This document shows positions 17,872-26,439 of a stretch of DNA of 64,000 bases, piece after piece. The notes below the pieces were generated by a model that saw nothing but the letters and a program-made list of their open reading frames with translations, ran no database searches and was not told the DNA's origin. Where the stretch lies: NCBI RefSeq assembly GCF_014641075.1, contig NZ_BMHP01000002.1, positions 868,001-932,000 of the forward strand, given 5' to 3'. The stretch is from Paenibacillus nasutitermitis (GTDB lineage: Bacteria; Bacillota; Bacilli; Paenibacillales; Paenibacillaceae). The position numbers were made by a program, and so were the translations under genes. The first letter of the stretch is position 1; each line of letters starts with the position of its first letter.

Positions 17872-17948
17872 TGGTCGGGTGTACCGGATTTGAACTGGCG
17901 ACCTCTACCACCCCAAGGTAGCGCTCTACCAAGCTGAGCTAACACCCG
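17872..17948 (-). tRNA. tRNA-Pro (anticodon GGG)
   Basis: A 77-nt cloverleaf with encoded CCA. The 7-bp acceptor stem CGGGTGT/ACACCCG is perfect, the D arm has GCTC/GAGC, and the anticodon stem CTACC/GGTAG encloses TTGGGGT, giving anticodon GGG for CCC/CCU. The variable region is 5 nt. The T arm has GCCAG over CCGGT, leaving an A-C mismatch at pair 52-62 and one G-U pair. Everything else is canonical. Confidence 0.92.
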
Positions 17949-18057
17949 CCCTAGCAGGGATATTGCAAGCATCAAACTGACGCTTTCATTGCAGCACCCT
18001 TCAACCGCAAAGCCCAGTTTACTGGAATTGCAAGGTATTGTCAACAAGAAAATTCGC

Positions 18058-18090
18058 GAAAAACGCCCGGATACCGTAAGCATCCGGGCG
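18058..18090 (-). terminator. Rho-independent terminator after hbs
   Basis: A 9-bp perfect stem (CGCCCGGAT/ATCCGGGCG, 18064-18090) is followed on the minus strand by TTTTT, 25 bp after the hbs stop. Confidence 0.85.
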
Positions 18091-18115
18091 TTATCAACGG
18101 CATGGGCCGCGTTAT

Positions 18116-18391
18116 TTATTTGGAGACGAGATCTTTAAGCGATTTGCCTGCTTTAAAGGTCGGGATTTTGCTGGCCGGGATATCAATCTCCTGACCGGTT
18201 TGCGGGTTGCGTCCTTTACGGGCTTCGCGGCTTTTCACCTCGAAATTTCCGAATCCGACGAGTTGTACTTTGTCACCGCCTTGCAGCGAATCCGAGATCG
18301 CATCAAAAACAGCGTCAACCGCTTTGGAAGCATCTTTCTTGGAAAGCTCAGTCAACTCGGCAACTTTGGCAATCAGTTCCGTTTTGTTCAA
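18116..18391 (-). CDS. hbs: HU family DNA-binding protein
   Basis: Nucleoid-associated histone-like protein. The 91-aa product reads [20 protein letters not shown] from a TTG at 18391 that has GGGGAGGTG 6 nt upstream. A GTG three codons earlier is the end of that site and would add VKE. The bacterial HU signature [20 protein letters not shown] is present, with the DNA-intercalating Pro in [10 protein letters not shown]. Its place upstream of mtrB matches B. subtilis, apart from the tRNA between them. Confidence 0.96.
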   Translation of the reverse strand: MNKTELIAKVAELTELSKKDASKAVDAVFDAISDSLQGGDKVQLVGFGNFEVKSREARKGRNPQTGQEIDIPASKIPTFKAGKSLKDLVSK

Positions 18392-18664
18392 TTCTTTCAC
18401 CTCCCCTTACGTGCATCATTTCATAAGCACATCAATATCATTCTGTTTTACACAAAACCTGAGAAATTATACCTGCAGGTTATCGTACAGACGATTTCGC
18501 TGTCCTTTTTTAGAAAGACACCGACAGCTTGCCACAGCCTTAAACCTGATAACCGGGCGTGTGTGCAGCTCCAGCAAACTGTACGACGAACAGATTTATA
18601 GTAATACAGTGCCTATATAATTTCAAGAGGGACGGCAAGTTTTCCCATTAAGATCCTGGTTTTT

Positions 18665-19651
18665 TTATGTTTTTTTGCGATTTAAATGTACAAATGTGAC
18701 TGCGAGCGCGAGCACAAGCACGCATCCTTTGACAATATCATTGATATAATACTGCAAATTCATCATCGTCATTCCGTTAAGCAGAACCCCGATAAGCACC
18801 GATCCGATGAAGGTCCCGATCACATTCGGGCGCCCCGCTCCCAATACGGAATAACCGACGAATACCGCCGCTACCGCTTCCATCAAAAGAGAGCCCCCGG
18901 CGTCGATTTGACCAGTTCCGACCCTTGCCGAGAACAATATCCCGCCGATCGCCGCAAACACGCCTGAAGCGATGTATGCCGCTGTACGTATCCGTTTGAC
19001 GCGCACGCCGGAAAGCCTTGCTGCTTCTTCGTTGCCTCCGGTCATCTGCATCTGGCGTCCCCATCTTGTATAAGAGAAGAACACATGCACGCCGGCAACG
19101 GCAATGACCATCAGAATGACAGGGATCGGAATGCCCAGCCATTTGCCTTGCCCCAGCCACAGGAAGTCCTCACGGAATACCCCGGGAGCGGTAGAGCCGT
19201 CCGTCAATTGCATATTGTTGTAAATGGAATAGCCTTTCGTGAACGTTTTATGAACGCCTGCAACGATATACATAATAGCCAGGGTCGCCAGCAGATCCGG
19301 TATGCGGATTCTGACAATCAGCAGTGCATTGATCAAGCCCACCACAACGCCGATAAGCAGCGGAAATACGATGACGACAATCAATGGCTGCTCATACCAG
19401 ACCATCAGTGCGGCGGAGACGACTGTCGTAAGCGAAACGGTCGAGCCGACCGACAGGTCAAAGCCGTCCACAGTAAGCGAAAAAGTCACCCCGATCGCAA
19501 CAAAGGTCACGATCGAAATCGAGCGTAAAATATCCGTGATGTTGTTATACGTGAAAAAATGCTCGTTCCAGAGCGAGAAAAACACGATGACGATGCCTAT
19601 GACGAGCAAGGAGCCGTATTTAAAAATAAAATCCATCGGTTTGCTGATCAT
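18665..19651 (-). CDS. Sugar-type ABC transporter permease
   Basis: Membrane subunit of a ribose/galactoside/autoinducer-type importer (RbsC/BPD_transp_2 family). The 328-aa protein has about nine to ten hydrophobic segments and the family motifs GFDLSVGSTVSL (near residue 65) and GGNEEAARLSGV (near 205), with GTFIGSVLIGVL near the end. It overlaps the ATPase gene by 4 bp. The solute is not predictable from sequence alone. Confidence 0.92.
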   Translation of the reverse strand: MISKPMDFIFKYGSLLVIGIVIVFFSLWNEHFFTYNNITDILRSISIVTFVAIGVTFSLTVDGFDLSVGSTVSLTTVVSAALMVWYEQPLIVVIVFPLLIGVVVGLINALLIVRIRIPDLLATLAIMYIVAGVHKTFTKGYSIYNNMQLTDGSTAPGVFREDFLWLGQGKWLGIPIPVILMVIAVAGVHVFFSYTRWGRQMQMTGGNEEAARLSGVRVKRIRTAAYIASGVFAAIGGILFSARVGTGQIDAGGSLLMEAVAAVFVGYSVLGAGRPNVIGTFIGSVLIGVLLNGMTMMNLQYYINDIVKGCVLVLALAVTFVHLNRKKT

Positions 19652-21162
19652 GCTGTATGCTCTCCTCCTCCGCTGGCATAGTAGAGCAGCTGCTCCTGCG
19701 AGGTTTCTCCCCGCTGAAAAGAGGCTACAAGCCGCCCGTCATACATGACCAGAATGCGGTCGGCAATCCCGAGCGCTTCTGCAAATTCGCATGTCAGATA
19801 GACGATTCCCCTGCCCTGCTGGGCCAGCTCTCCGATTATCCGGAAAATATCGCTTTTGGCGCCGATATCGACGCCTTTTGTAGGTTCATCAAACAAAAAA
19901 ACATCCACACCGGCATTCAGCCATTTGCCGATCGCTACTTTCTGCTGGTTGCCTCCGCTTAAAAACATCGTTTTCTGTGCAGCGGATGGCGTTTTGATGC
20001 CCAGCCTGCCAATAATCGAAGAAGCGTTGCGCTGTTCGCCTGCGCCCGAGAGAAAACCGAAACGGGAGAGCAGCTTCAGAATCGGCAGACTCAAATTGCG
20101 CTGTACCGACTCTGACACCAATATTCCCTGACTGCGTCGTTCCTCGGGAACCAGCGCAATACCACCGTTTATGGCAGCTGCAGGCTGGGAGAGACTGATT
20201 TTCTTGCCGTTAACGCGGACCGTGCCCGTCTTCACGGCATCCGCACCGAACAAGAGCCGGGAAAGCTCCGTTTTGCCGGCCCCCACGAGCCCCACTATGG
20301 CGACAATTTCGCCTTTCTTCACATCGAAGCTGACATTATGGACCGAGCGTGCAGCCGAAAGGCCTTCTACTTCAAGCACGACTGGTCCGATAGCCGCCTC
20401 CGCCTTTGGGAATTCCTGCTCAAAGCTGCGGCCAAGCATCGCATGGATTACCGCGTCCATATCCGTCTCTTTCTTCTCTTCCAAGAAAACACGCTGGCCA
20501 TCGCGCATAACAGTGATCCTGTCGCACATGTCGAACACTTCCGGCAACCGGTGAGTAATAAAGATACAGCCGATCCCTTCGTCCCTTAACTGTCTCATAA
20601 CACGGAACAACCGCTCAGCCTCTTCCAGGCTGAGCGGTGCGGTCGGTTCGTCGAAAATGACAAACTTTGCTTGTTCGGTGAGCAGGCGGGCGACAAGGAC
20701 AAGCTGTTTCTCGGCAAGCGTCAGTTCACTGACCCGTTTACGTACCGGGATTGGGGAGTCGAGGCGCTTCAATACCGCCTCCGCCTCCCGGTGAAATGCT
20801 TTCCAATCCAAAAAATGGGCGCTTCCCGGTGAAGATATGCGGTCAAGCATAATATTCTCCGTCACGGACAAATGCGGAACCAACGCCGTATCGACCTCCT
20901 GGTAGACACAATGGATCCCGCACGCCTTGGCATCGCCTGGCGCCATGATCTGAAGGGCTTGTCCATCGACTTCGATAGATCCGGCATCCGCGGTATACGC
21001 ACCGGACAGAATTTTCATCAAGGTGCTTTTGCCGGCCCCGTTAGCACCAAGCAGGGCGTGAATTTCTCCCGCCCGGACTTCAAAATCAACCCTTTTGAGT
21101 GCATCCACACCGGCAAAGGATTTGCCGATGCCGCGCATTTTCAAACTGCTGGTATTCCCCAT
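19648..21162 (-). CDS. Sugar-type ABC transporter ATP-binding protein (two ABC domains)
   Basis: Energises the importer. Two ABC domains lie in tandem, as in RbsA/MglA. The first has Walker A GANGAGKST and the Walker B segment FVIFDEPTAPLS. The second has GLVGAGKTELS, LSGGNQQKV and FLFDEPTKGVDIG. The ATG at 21162 (504 aa) has AAGGAAG upstream; the frame is open to a TTG at 21198 that lacks a ribosome-binding site. It overlaps the permease by 4 bp. Confidence 0.93.
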   Translation of the reverse strand: MGNTSSLKMRGIGKSFAGVDALKRVDFEVRAGEIHALLGANGAGKSTLMKILSGAYTADAGSIEVDGQALQIMAPGDAKACGIHCVYQEVDTALVPHLSVTENIMLDRISSPGSAHFLDWKAFHREAEAVLKRLDSPIPVRKRVSELTLAEKQLVLVARLLTEQAKFVIFDEPTAPLSLEEAERLFRVMRQLRDEGIGCIFITHRLPEVFDMCDRITVMRDGQRVFLEEKKETDMDAVIHAMLGRSFEQEFPKAEAAIGPVVLEVEGLSAARSVHNVSFDVKKGEIVAIVGLVGAGKTELSRLLFGADAVKTGTVRVNGKKISLSQPAAAINGGIALVPEERRSQGILVSESVQRNLSLPILKLLSRFGFLSGAGEQRNASSIIGRLGIKTPSAAQKTMFLSGGNQQKVAIGKWLNAGVDVFLFDEPTKGVDIGAKSDIFRIIGELAQQGRGIVYLTCEFAEALGIADRILVMYDGRLVASFQRGETSQEQLLYYASGGGEHTA

Positions 21163-21204
21163 GCCGCACTTCCTTGTCTGCTCATTCACCTGCATCAAGA
21201 GCGT

Positions 21205-22353
21205 TTATTTTGCAGTTGAAGCTTCCAGCTCCTTCAACAAATCGGTGTAGCCTTGTTCACTGCTGCCCCAGCCTTCCACATGCTCGCTGAGCTGTGTCGT
21301 ATTGACTTTCTCAGGCAGAGCAGGCAAATCCTCGCGTTTCACCAAAGTCGGCTCGAGCACGACGGTCTCATCGGTTTGGTCGCCATTGAACTTCTGATAA
21401 AGATAACGAACCTGAACGCTTCCGATTGAAATCGGATCAACCGCTGCAGAAGCGACCCACGGGCTATTGGAATCCTGGATCAGTTGAAGATCCTCGTCGC
21501 TCATATCAATCCCGTATACTTTGATTTCTGTACGTCCTGCCTGTTGAATGGCACGTGTTGCTCCTTTGGCAAATTCGTCCCACGACGCCCATACGGCTGT
21601 GATATCGCCTTTGTTCGGATATTTCTTCAGCACAGCTTCCATTTGAGACTGGGCATCCATGGCCGGGTTGTTGGCATTGCCGAAAGCGGCAATCTCCTTG
21701 AAATCCGGGTTGCTGTCAAGGAAAGCTTTATAAGCGACGTTGCGGCGCTCCATCGGAGCAAAGCCGGCAACCCATACTTTAACGATGCTGCCTTTGCCGC
21801 CGGCATCTTCAGACAGCTTGTTCAAAGTCATTTCCGTCAGCTTCGCGTCATCCTGCTGGAGCACGGTTACCTCCGGCACTTTGAGGTCGGCATCAAAAGC
21901 AATAACTTGGATTTTTTGCTCGACAGCTCTTTTGACGCCTGCTTCCAGCGCTCCAGCTTGTCCATGGTCAATCAGAATTCCGTCAAAACCCTGGTTGATC
22001 GCGGCATCCAGGTTGGAAGCCATTTTGGCAAGATCATTATCCGCGGCAAAAACTTGAACCTCGCCGCCAAACTTGGTCACCTGATCCTTCACGCCCTGAA
22101 TATACTGCGAAGAAAATGTTCCTGTATTGAACTGCATGATAAGGGCAATTTTCTTGCCTTTGAGAGCGTCCAGGTTTTTCGTGGCATCGGATGGCTCCGG
22201 TGAGCCTGCCTGGTTTGTTTCGCCCTCCTGATTGGATGTTTTGTTACCGCCCGCAGTGTTATTGTTTTCATTGGCTTTATTGCCGCATGCGCTCAGCACG
22301 ACCATTATAGCAAATGCCAGCAGTAAAATTGATGCTTTTCCCCATTGTTTCAT
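21205..22353 (-). CDS. Sugar-binding lipoprotein of the ABC importer
   Basis: A 382-aa extracellular solute-binding protein of the periplasmic-binding-protein-like I fold. It has a signal peptide and lipobox (VLSACG, Cys at about 23), then a Thr/Asn/Gly/Glu-rich linker to about residue 60. The domain follows with KIALIMQF, NQGFDGILIDHG and the DEFAKGATRAIQQAG helix. It is first in the operon, before ATPase and permease, as in rbs/lsr systems. No kinase or regulator accompanies it. The ligand is unknown. Confidence 0.9.
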   Translation of the reverse strand: MKQWGKASILLLAFAIMVVLSACGNKANENNNTAGGNKTSNQEGETNQAGSPEPSDATKNLDALKGKKIALIMQFNTGTFSSQYIQGVKDQVTKFGGEVQVFAADNDLAKMASNLDAAINQGFDGILIDHGQAGALEAGVKRAVEQKIQVIAFDADLKVPEVTVLQQDDAKLTEMTLNKLSEDAGGKGSIVKVWVAGFAPMERRNVAYKAFLDSNPDFKEIAAFGNANNPAMDAQSQMEAVLKKYPNKGDITAVWASWDEFAKGATRAIQQAGRTEIKVYGIDMSDEDLQLIQDSNSPWVASAAVDPISIGSVQVRYLYQKFNGDQTDETVVLEPTLVKREDLPALPEKVNTTQLSEHVEGWGSSEQGYTDLLKELEASTAK

Positions 22354-22399
22354 TTTCTCTTTCTCCTCCTGATAACTCTATCTATTTTTCATAAGAATT

Positions 22400-22427
22400 A
22401 TAATATCACGGATTCCTACTATGTCAA
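22400..22427 (-). promoter_or_regulatory. Sigma-A type promoter of the ABC importer operon
   Basis: TTGACA (22422-22427) and TATTAT (22400-22405) on the minus strand with a 16-bp spacer, about 45 bp before the binding-protein ATG. ATTCC and GGAAT flank the -35 region and could be operator half-sites. Confidence 0.65.
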
Positions 22428-22483
22428 TCGGAATTAATAACCTGAATGCGGACAAAGTTCCAATATCTGTGAAAACAGCCAAA

Positions 22484-22506
22484 GAGACACGCTTCACGCG
22501 TGCCTC
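22484..22506 (-). terminator. Probable terminator after spoIVA
   Basis: GAGACACGC can pair with GCGTGCCTC (one mismatch) 18 bp after the spoIVA stop. On the minus strand the hairpin is followed by TTTGGCTGTTTT, a weaker T-tract than others in the window. Confidence 0.5.
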
Positions 22507-22523
22507 CAGTTGTTGAATATGGC

Positions 22524-24002
22524 TTATAAAATGATGGCAATCAAACCGCCGGAGCCCTCATTGATAATCCGTCCAAGCGTCTCCTGGAGCTTGTAGCGGG
22601 CATTATCCGGCATCATGGCAATTTTACCTTGGATGCCTTCACGTACAATGGAATGCAGCGAGCGGCCGAATATGTCGGATTCCCAAATCTTAATCGGATC
22701 GTTCTCAAAATCCTGCATTAAGTATCGAACCAGCTCTTCGCTTTGCTTCTCCGTCCCGATAATCGGTGCGAATTCCGATTCCACATCGACACGGATCATA
22801 TGAATGGAAGGCGCGGTCGCTTTGAGCCGCACGCCGAATCTCGAACCCTGGCGGATCAGTTCCGGCTCATCGAGCGCCATTTCCGCAAGTGATGGGGCGG
22901 CTATGCCGTATCCGGTTGTTTTGACCATTTCCAGTGCTTCCGCGAAACGGTCATATTCCCGTTTGGCATGGGCGAACTCCTGCATCAGCTGCAGCAAATG
23001 GTCTTTCCCGCGAATTTCCACGCCGACGACTTCCATCAGGATCTGGTCATACAGCTCATCCGGCGCATAGAGGTCGATTTCCGCAACCCCTTGGCCCATG
23101 TTCATGCCACTTAATCCTGCTCTGGCGATAAACTCATAGTCCATGAACTGCGAAACTACCCGATCGACGTCCCGCAAGCGCCGGATATCCTTCACCGTGT
23201 CGCGGACCGAATTTTCATAGTTGCTGCGCAGCCAGTGCTGATCGTTCAGTACCATGACCCAGCTCGGCAGATTGACATTAACTTCATGCACCGGAAATTC
23301 GTACAGAACTTCACGGAGCACGGACATGACATCTTCCTCGCCCATGGTGGCCACGCTCAGCGTCATAACCGGAATATCGTATTTGGCCTGCAGCTCGCTG
23401 CGGAGCTGAAGTGCCTCGTCACTGCGGGGACGCGTGGAGTTGACGATGAGAACGAAGGGCTTGCCTACCTCCTTCAATTCGTCAATAACGCGTTCTTCCG
23501 CTTCCACATAAGAGCTGCGCGGAATTTCCGCTATCGTTCCGTCAGTCGTTACGACGACCCCCAAAGTGGAATGTTCCTGGATGACCTTGCGCGTTCCGAT
23601 TTCAGCTGCTTCCTGAAACGGGATCGGTTCGTCGAACCATGGCGTTGTAATCATCCGCGGACCATTTTCGTCCTCGTATCCTTTCGCGCCATTTACAGCA
23701 TAACCCACGCAATCCACCAATCTGATGTTGACTTCAAGCCCCTCAGCTACCCTCAATTGAACAGCCTGATTGGGCACAAACTTTGGTTCCGTTGTCATGA
23801 TCGTTTTGCCTGCCGCGCTTTGCGGCAGTTCATCAATAGCTCTTAGCCGGTCGGCGTCGTTTGTGATGTTTGGCAGAACAACCGTCTCCATGAACCGTTT
23901 GATGAAGGTTGATTTGCCTGTGCGGACCGCACCGACGACGCCGAGGTAAATATCCCCGCCGGTTCGTTCGGCTATGTCCTTGAAAATGTCCACTTTCTCC
24001 AC
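22524..24002 (-). CDS. spoIVA: Stage IV sporulation protein A
   Basis: ATPase that polymerises on the outer forespore membrane as the basement layer of the spore coat. The product begins VEKVDIFKDIAERTGGDIYL from a GTG at 24002 and has 492 aa, the length of the B. subtilis protein. It shows Walker A GAVRTGKST, TTEPKFVPNQA, NIRLVDCVGY and the conserved C-terminal INEGSGGLIAIIL. The frame is open upstream, but that part has no similarity to the family. Expression is expected in the mother cell under sigma-E. Confidence 0.97.
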   Translation of the reverse strand: MEKVDIFKDIAERTGGDIYLGVVGAVRTGKSTFIKRFMETVVLPNITNDADRLRAIDELPQSAAGKTIMTTEPKFVPNQAVQLRVAEGLEVNIRLVDCVGYAVNGAKGYEDENGPRMITTPWFDEPIPFQEAAEIGTRKVIQEHSTLGVVVTTDGTIAEIPRSSYVEAEERVIDELKEVGKPFVLIVNSTRPRSDEALQLRSELQAKYDIPVMTLSVATMGEEDVMSVLREVLYEFPVHEVNVNLPSWVMVLNDQHWLRSNYENSVRDTVKDIRRLRDVDRVVSQFMDYEFIARAGLSGMNMGQGVAEIDLYAPDELYDQILMEVVGVEIRGKDHLLQLMQEFAHAKREYDRFAEALEMVKTTGYGIAAPSLAEMALDEPELIRQGSRFGVRLKATAPSIHMIRVDVESEFAPIIGTEKQSEELVRYLMQDFENDPIKIWESDIFGRSLHSIVREGIQGKIAMMPDNARYKLQETLGRIINEGSGGLIAIIL

Positions 24003-24250
24003 TGAATATCCCCTCCCAATCGAATTTCGCCTGTACATGGACGTACCGTTACTGCCGCATATCCTCCTGCTGTGTTGCCGCATCTGTCCGCCGCCTGTCT
24101 TCCTTTTACGAAGCAGGCCAGCGGCGCAACTCGTACATGATTTTGGACTAGTAATAGCTTATTGCGCGTTCGTCCCAATTATGACGACTTGGGGGTGAAA
24201 TCTTTCGATTTGATATAACGTTCCTTAAGCATTCGCCCTTCCAAGATTGA

Positions 24251-24280
24251 GATATATGAGAGAAAGAACGCTACTATGCC
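24251..24280 (-). promoter_or_regulatory. Candidate sigma-E promoter of spoIVA
   Basis: On the minus strand GGCATAG (24274-24280) and CATATATC (24251-24258), 15 bp apart, resemble sigma-E -35 and -10 elements. The rest of the 24003-24349 gap holds only the upstream gene's terminator and no gene. Confidence 0.4.
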
Positions 24281-24288
24281 TTGAAGCA

Positions 24289-24334
24289 CAAAAAAAGTCC
24301 CCCTTATCCCAAGTGGAATGACATAAGAGAAACT
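24289..24334 (-). terminator. Terminator after the yphF-like gene
   Basis: A 12-bp stem with three G-U pairs (24323-24334 with 24296-24307) is followed on the minus strand by seven T. Confidence 0.75.
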
Positions 24335-24349
24335 TCATAGAATAGTTGT

Positions 24350-25078
24350 TTATTTGAGCACCGCTTGCGGTTCTCCATTTACAAGATGGTATACAGGCGA
24401 CTTGACCGGCACAAAATCCGAGCTGTCGGCGAGCAGCTCCCGCAGATCCTGATCCTGCTTCAGACCGCTGCCAGCCGTCTTCTGCAGCGCCTGCATGATG
24501 TCGCTGCCATAGTCGATGTACACATTGCCTTTGACATCCGCCAGGGTGGATAGCGTTTGCCCCGTGAACATGCTGCGGATCGCCGGCTCTTTAATCCCCA
24601 GCTTCTTGAAATCGATCCGCATAAAGTCCGGATAAGCCTCGCCGGAGGAAGGCAGTTCGCCGTTATGGCCGTTCATATAGGTTTTGAGCGCAGCCTGCAC
24701 ATCATTAGCTTTCTGATAGATTGCCAGATTCATCAGTTTGACGGACGGCTGCGTCTCTTCGTTGATAATGAGATAATAATAGGTTCCGCCCTTCTCATAA
24801 GCGGTCTCCGGTATGCTGGATAAATAGTTCATTCTTTGCAGCTTGGCAAAGTCAATACGATACTTTTCGTATAAAGGAGTAGTCTGGTCGCTATTTTGAA
24901 TCGGGAGCAAGCCCGTATCCTTCTGATATTGGTTGATTACGGTCTGCACATTGAGAATGGCGTCCTTAGCCGGCTGCTTATCCAGCTGGGCATCGGGATA
25001 CATACAGCCTGACAACAATACGGTCAGGACCATGATCATTGTGATGGCAGCTGCGCCTCTTGTTCCACGTTTAAACAT
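24350..25078 (-). CDS. Lipoprotein of unknown function (positional counterpart of yphF)
   Basis: A 242-aa secreted lipoprotein with a positive N-terminus, a hydrophobic stretch and the lipobox LLSGC (Cys at about 25). The mature part contains two similar helical pieces (AILNVQTVINQYQKDTG and NDVQAALKTYMNGHNGELP), each followed by an IDF.KL motif, so it may be a duplicated domain. It has the same place (upstream of spoIVA) and length as B. subtilis yphF, but similarity could not be tested. Function unknown. Confidence 0.8.
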   Translation of the reverse strand: MFKRGTRGAAAITMIMVLTVLLSGCMYPDAQLDKQPAKDAILNVQTVINQYQKDTGLLPIQNSDQTTPLYEKYRIDFAKLQRMNYLSSIPETAYEKGGTYYYLIINEETQPSVKLMNLAIYQKANDVQAALKTYMNGHNGELPSSGEAYPDFMRIDFKKLGIKEPAIRSMFTGQTLSTLADVKGNVYIDYGSDIMQALQKTAGSGLKQDQDLRELLADSSDFVPVKSPVYHLVNGEPQAVLK

Positions 25079-25135
25079 AATGCCTCCTGAACGATTGAGC
25101 TGTTTGTTTACTTCACTGTCATCTAGTTCTGACTT

Positions 25136-25480
25136 CTACCAAAGTTTATCTTCTTCCGCCTGCCGCATTAACTGCTTTCTGACCGCCGCACGAAGTGGAT
25201 CTTCAGGCAGTTCCACAACCGCCTTTCCGGTAATTCGGGTCTGGCAGGCAAGTCTGGTGCCTTCTGCTTCAAGCCCTGCAAGCTTTCGCCGTTCCATATC
25301 CTGCATAGGAGACAAGCCGCTGCTGCTGTGGGCGACAACTTTGCACATCAGACATGAGGCTTTTCCATCGCATCTGGTCCGGACCGGTACCCCATGGCGC
25401 CTGGCGGCGTCCAGCACCGATGTTCCCTGTCGAACGGACACCTTACGGCCTGAAGGCAGAAACGTGATGTCAACATTCAT
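25136..25480 (-). CDS. [2Fe-2S] ferredoxin-like protein
   Basis: A 114-aa plant-type ferredoxin fold. Four cysteines at 37, 43, 46 and 79 (CDGKASCLMC and later LACQ) match the Cx5Cx2C...C cluster-binding pattern. About 25 C-terminal residues rich in Arg, Lys and Glu extend past the domain. Its start overlaps the nucleotidyltransferase-like gene by 4 bp. No reductase is adjacent, so the electron partner is unknown. Confidence 0.85.
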   Translation of the reverse strand: MNVDITFLPSGRKVSVRQGTSVLDAARRHGVPVRTRCDGKASCLMCKVVAHSSSGLSPMQDMERRKLAGLEAEGTRLACQTRITGKAVVELPEDPLRAAVRKQLMRQAEEDKLW

Positions 25481-26076
25481 TGTGGTCCCTCGTTTCTCAA
25501 ATTTCCAATAAGATCATGCATATAAGCGAGCGAGGATGGACTCAAACGGTTTGCCTTCTCAATAGCCGCAAATGCTTCTTTATGGAGATCCTGCTCAGCC
25601 TTAACCGTTTCGGCGATCATTTGTATCCGGTCTTGCCGCTTGCGCAGCTGATTAAACCACATTTCATGTGCAAGGGGCACAACACCAATCTCTGAGCCGT
25701 CAACCCGTACGACATAACGCAGCGGAGCCAGCACCTCCGAGACCTGAACGGCATAACGGTCTTCGCCGGATTGAATAACGAAACCGCCAACCAGCTCTAC
25801 CGGCACACCCTCGATGACGTAATGACTGAGCAAAGAACGATATATACCGCTTATATTCAGCTCCTGCTGATCAATCGCATATTCCCGTAGCCTCTCATGA
25901 AGCCGTCTGGCATCTTGTTCATCTGCGTATAGATCCAAATCACGGGGAGGACGTTCCAGCTCCATTCCCCGCATCATCAGCCCGGTACTCCCGCCAACAA
26001 GCCAGATGGCTTCGGCGGAACGGGCGGCTTCAGCGATCCTGGACAAAACATTGTGAAAGTTATTGGGATTTGACAA
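25477..26076 (-). CDS. Nucleotidyltransferase-like protein
   Basis: A 199-aa protein with WLVGGSTGLMMRG near residue 25 and RPPRDLDLYADE near residue 44. This resembles the GG(S/T)...DxD active site of minimal nucleotidyltransferases (Pol-beta superfamily). A helical C-terminal part follows (NQLRKRQDRIQMIAETV). Substrate unknown. It lies between two ferredoxin genes and overlaps one of them, so it is cotranscribed with them. I saw no HEPN-type toxin partner. Confidence 0.7.
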   Translation of the reverse strand: MSNPNNFHNVLSRIAEAARSAEAIWLVGGSTGLMMRGMELERPPRDLDLYADEQDARRLHERLREYAIDQQELNISGIYRSLLSHYVIEGVPVELVGGFVIQSGEDRYAVQVSEVLAPLRYVVRVDGSEIGVVPLAHEMWFNQLRKRQDRIQMIAETVKAEQDLHKEAFAAIEKANRLSPSSLAYMHDLIGNLRNEGPQ

Positions 26077-26097
26077 CGAAAAAACACTTCCTCAACA

Positions 26098-26400
26098 TTA
26101 GAAATAAGTCCGGTTCTCCGCCTTTATGACAGCGTCTGCCGATTTGACGACCGCCTGGCAGCCTAGCCGGTAGCCTTCATCGAACTCTTCAGGCTCGAGC
26201 CGGTCCCATTCCGCGTCGGTAATCTCCTCCAGATACTCTCCACCTTCAACGACCAGACAGCGGCAGCGCGCGCAGGTACCCCGCGTGCAGGAAAAACCCC
26301 AATCCAGCTTGTGTTTCAGTGCAATATCCAGGATGGACAACCCCGGTTCAGCTTCCACGCGTATCGATTGTGTAAGTCCTTTTAGCTCTAACATATGCAA
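26098..26400 (-). CDS. [2Fe-2S] ferredoxin
   Basis: A 100-aa plant-type ferredoxin with cysteines 38, 43, 46 and 81 (CTRGTCARC and later LGCQ), the canonical Cx4Cx2C...C pattern, plus an extra Cys 48. The domain fills the whole protein. The TTG at 26400 has AAAGG 9 nt upstream; an ATG two codons later is also possible. It lies just upstream of the nucleotidyltransferase-like gene. Confidence 0.9.
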   Translation of the reverse strand: MHMLELKGLTQSIRVEAEPGLSILDIALKHKLDWGFSCTRGTCARCRCLVVEGGEYLEEITDAEWDRLEPEEFDEGYRLGCQAVVKSADAVIKAENRTYF

Positions 26401-26439
26401 GCTCTACATCCTTTCGACATTGCAATTTGTACCGTAATC

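Noticed and set aside
18064..18090. GTAAGCAT inside the hbs terminator as a repeat-family copy
   Set aside because: The match is limited to the hairpin loop of an ordinary terminator and lacks the palindrome plus ACTTC tail.
24003..24349. A gene in the spoIVA upstream gap
   Set aside because: Short frames on both strands lack ribosome-binding sites; only a terminator and a promoter-like pair were supported.
25477..26076. Toxin-antitoxin MNT/HEPN pair
   Set aside because: The nucleotidyltransferase-like protein has no HEPN partner; both neighbours are ferredoxins.
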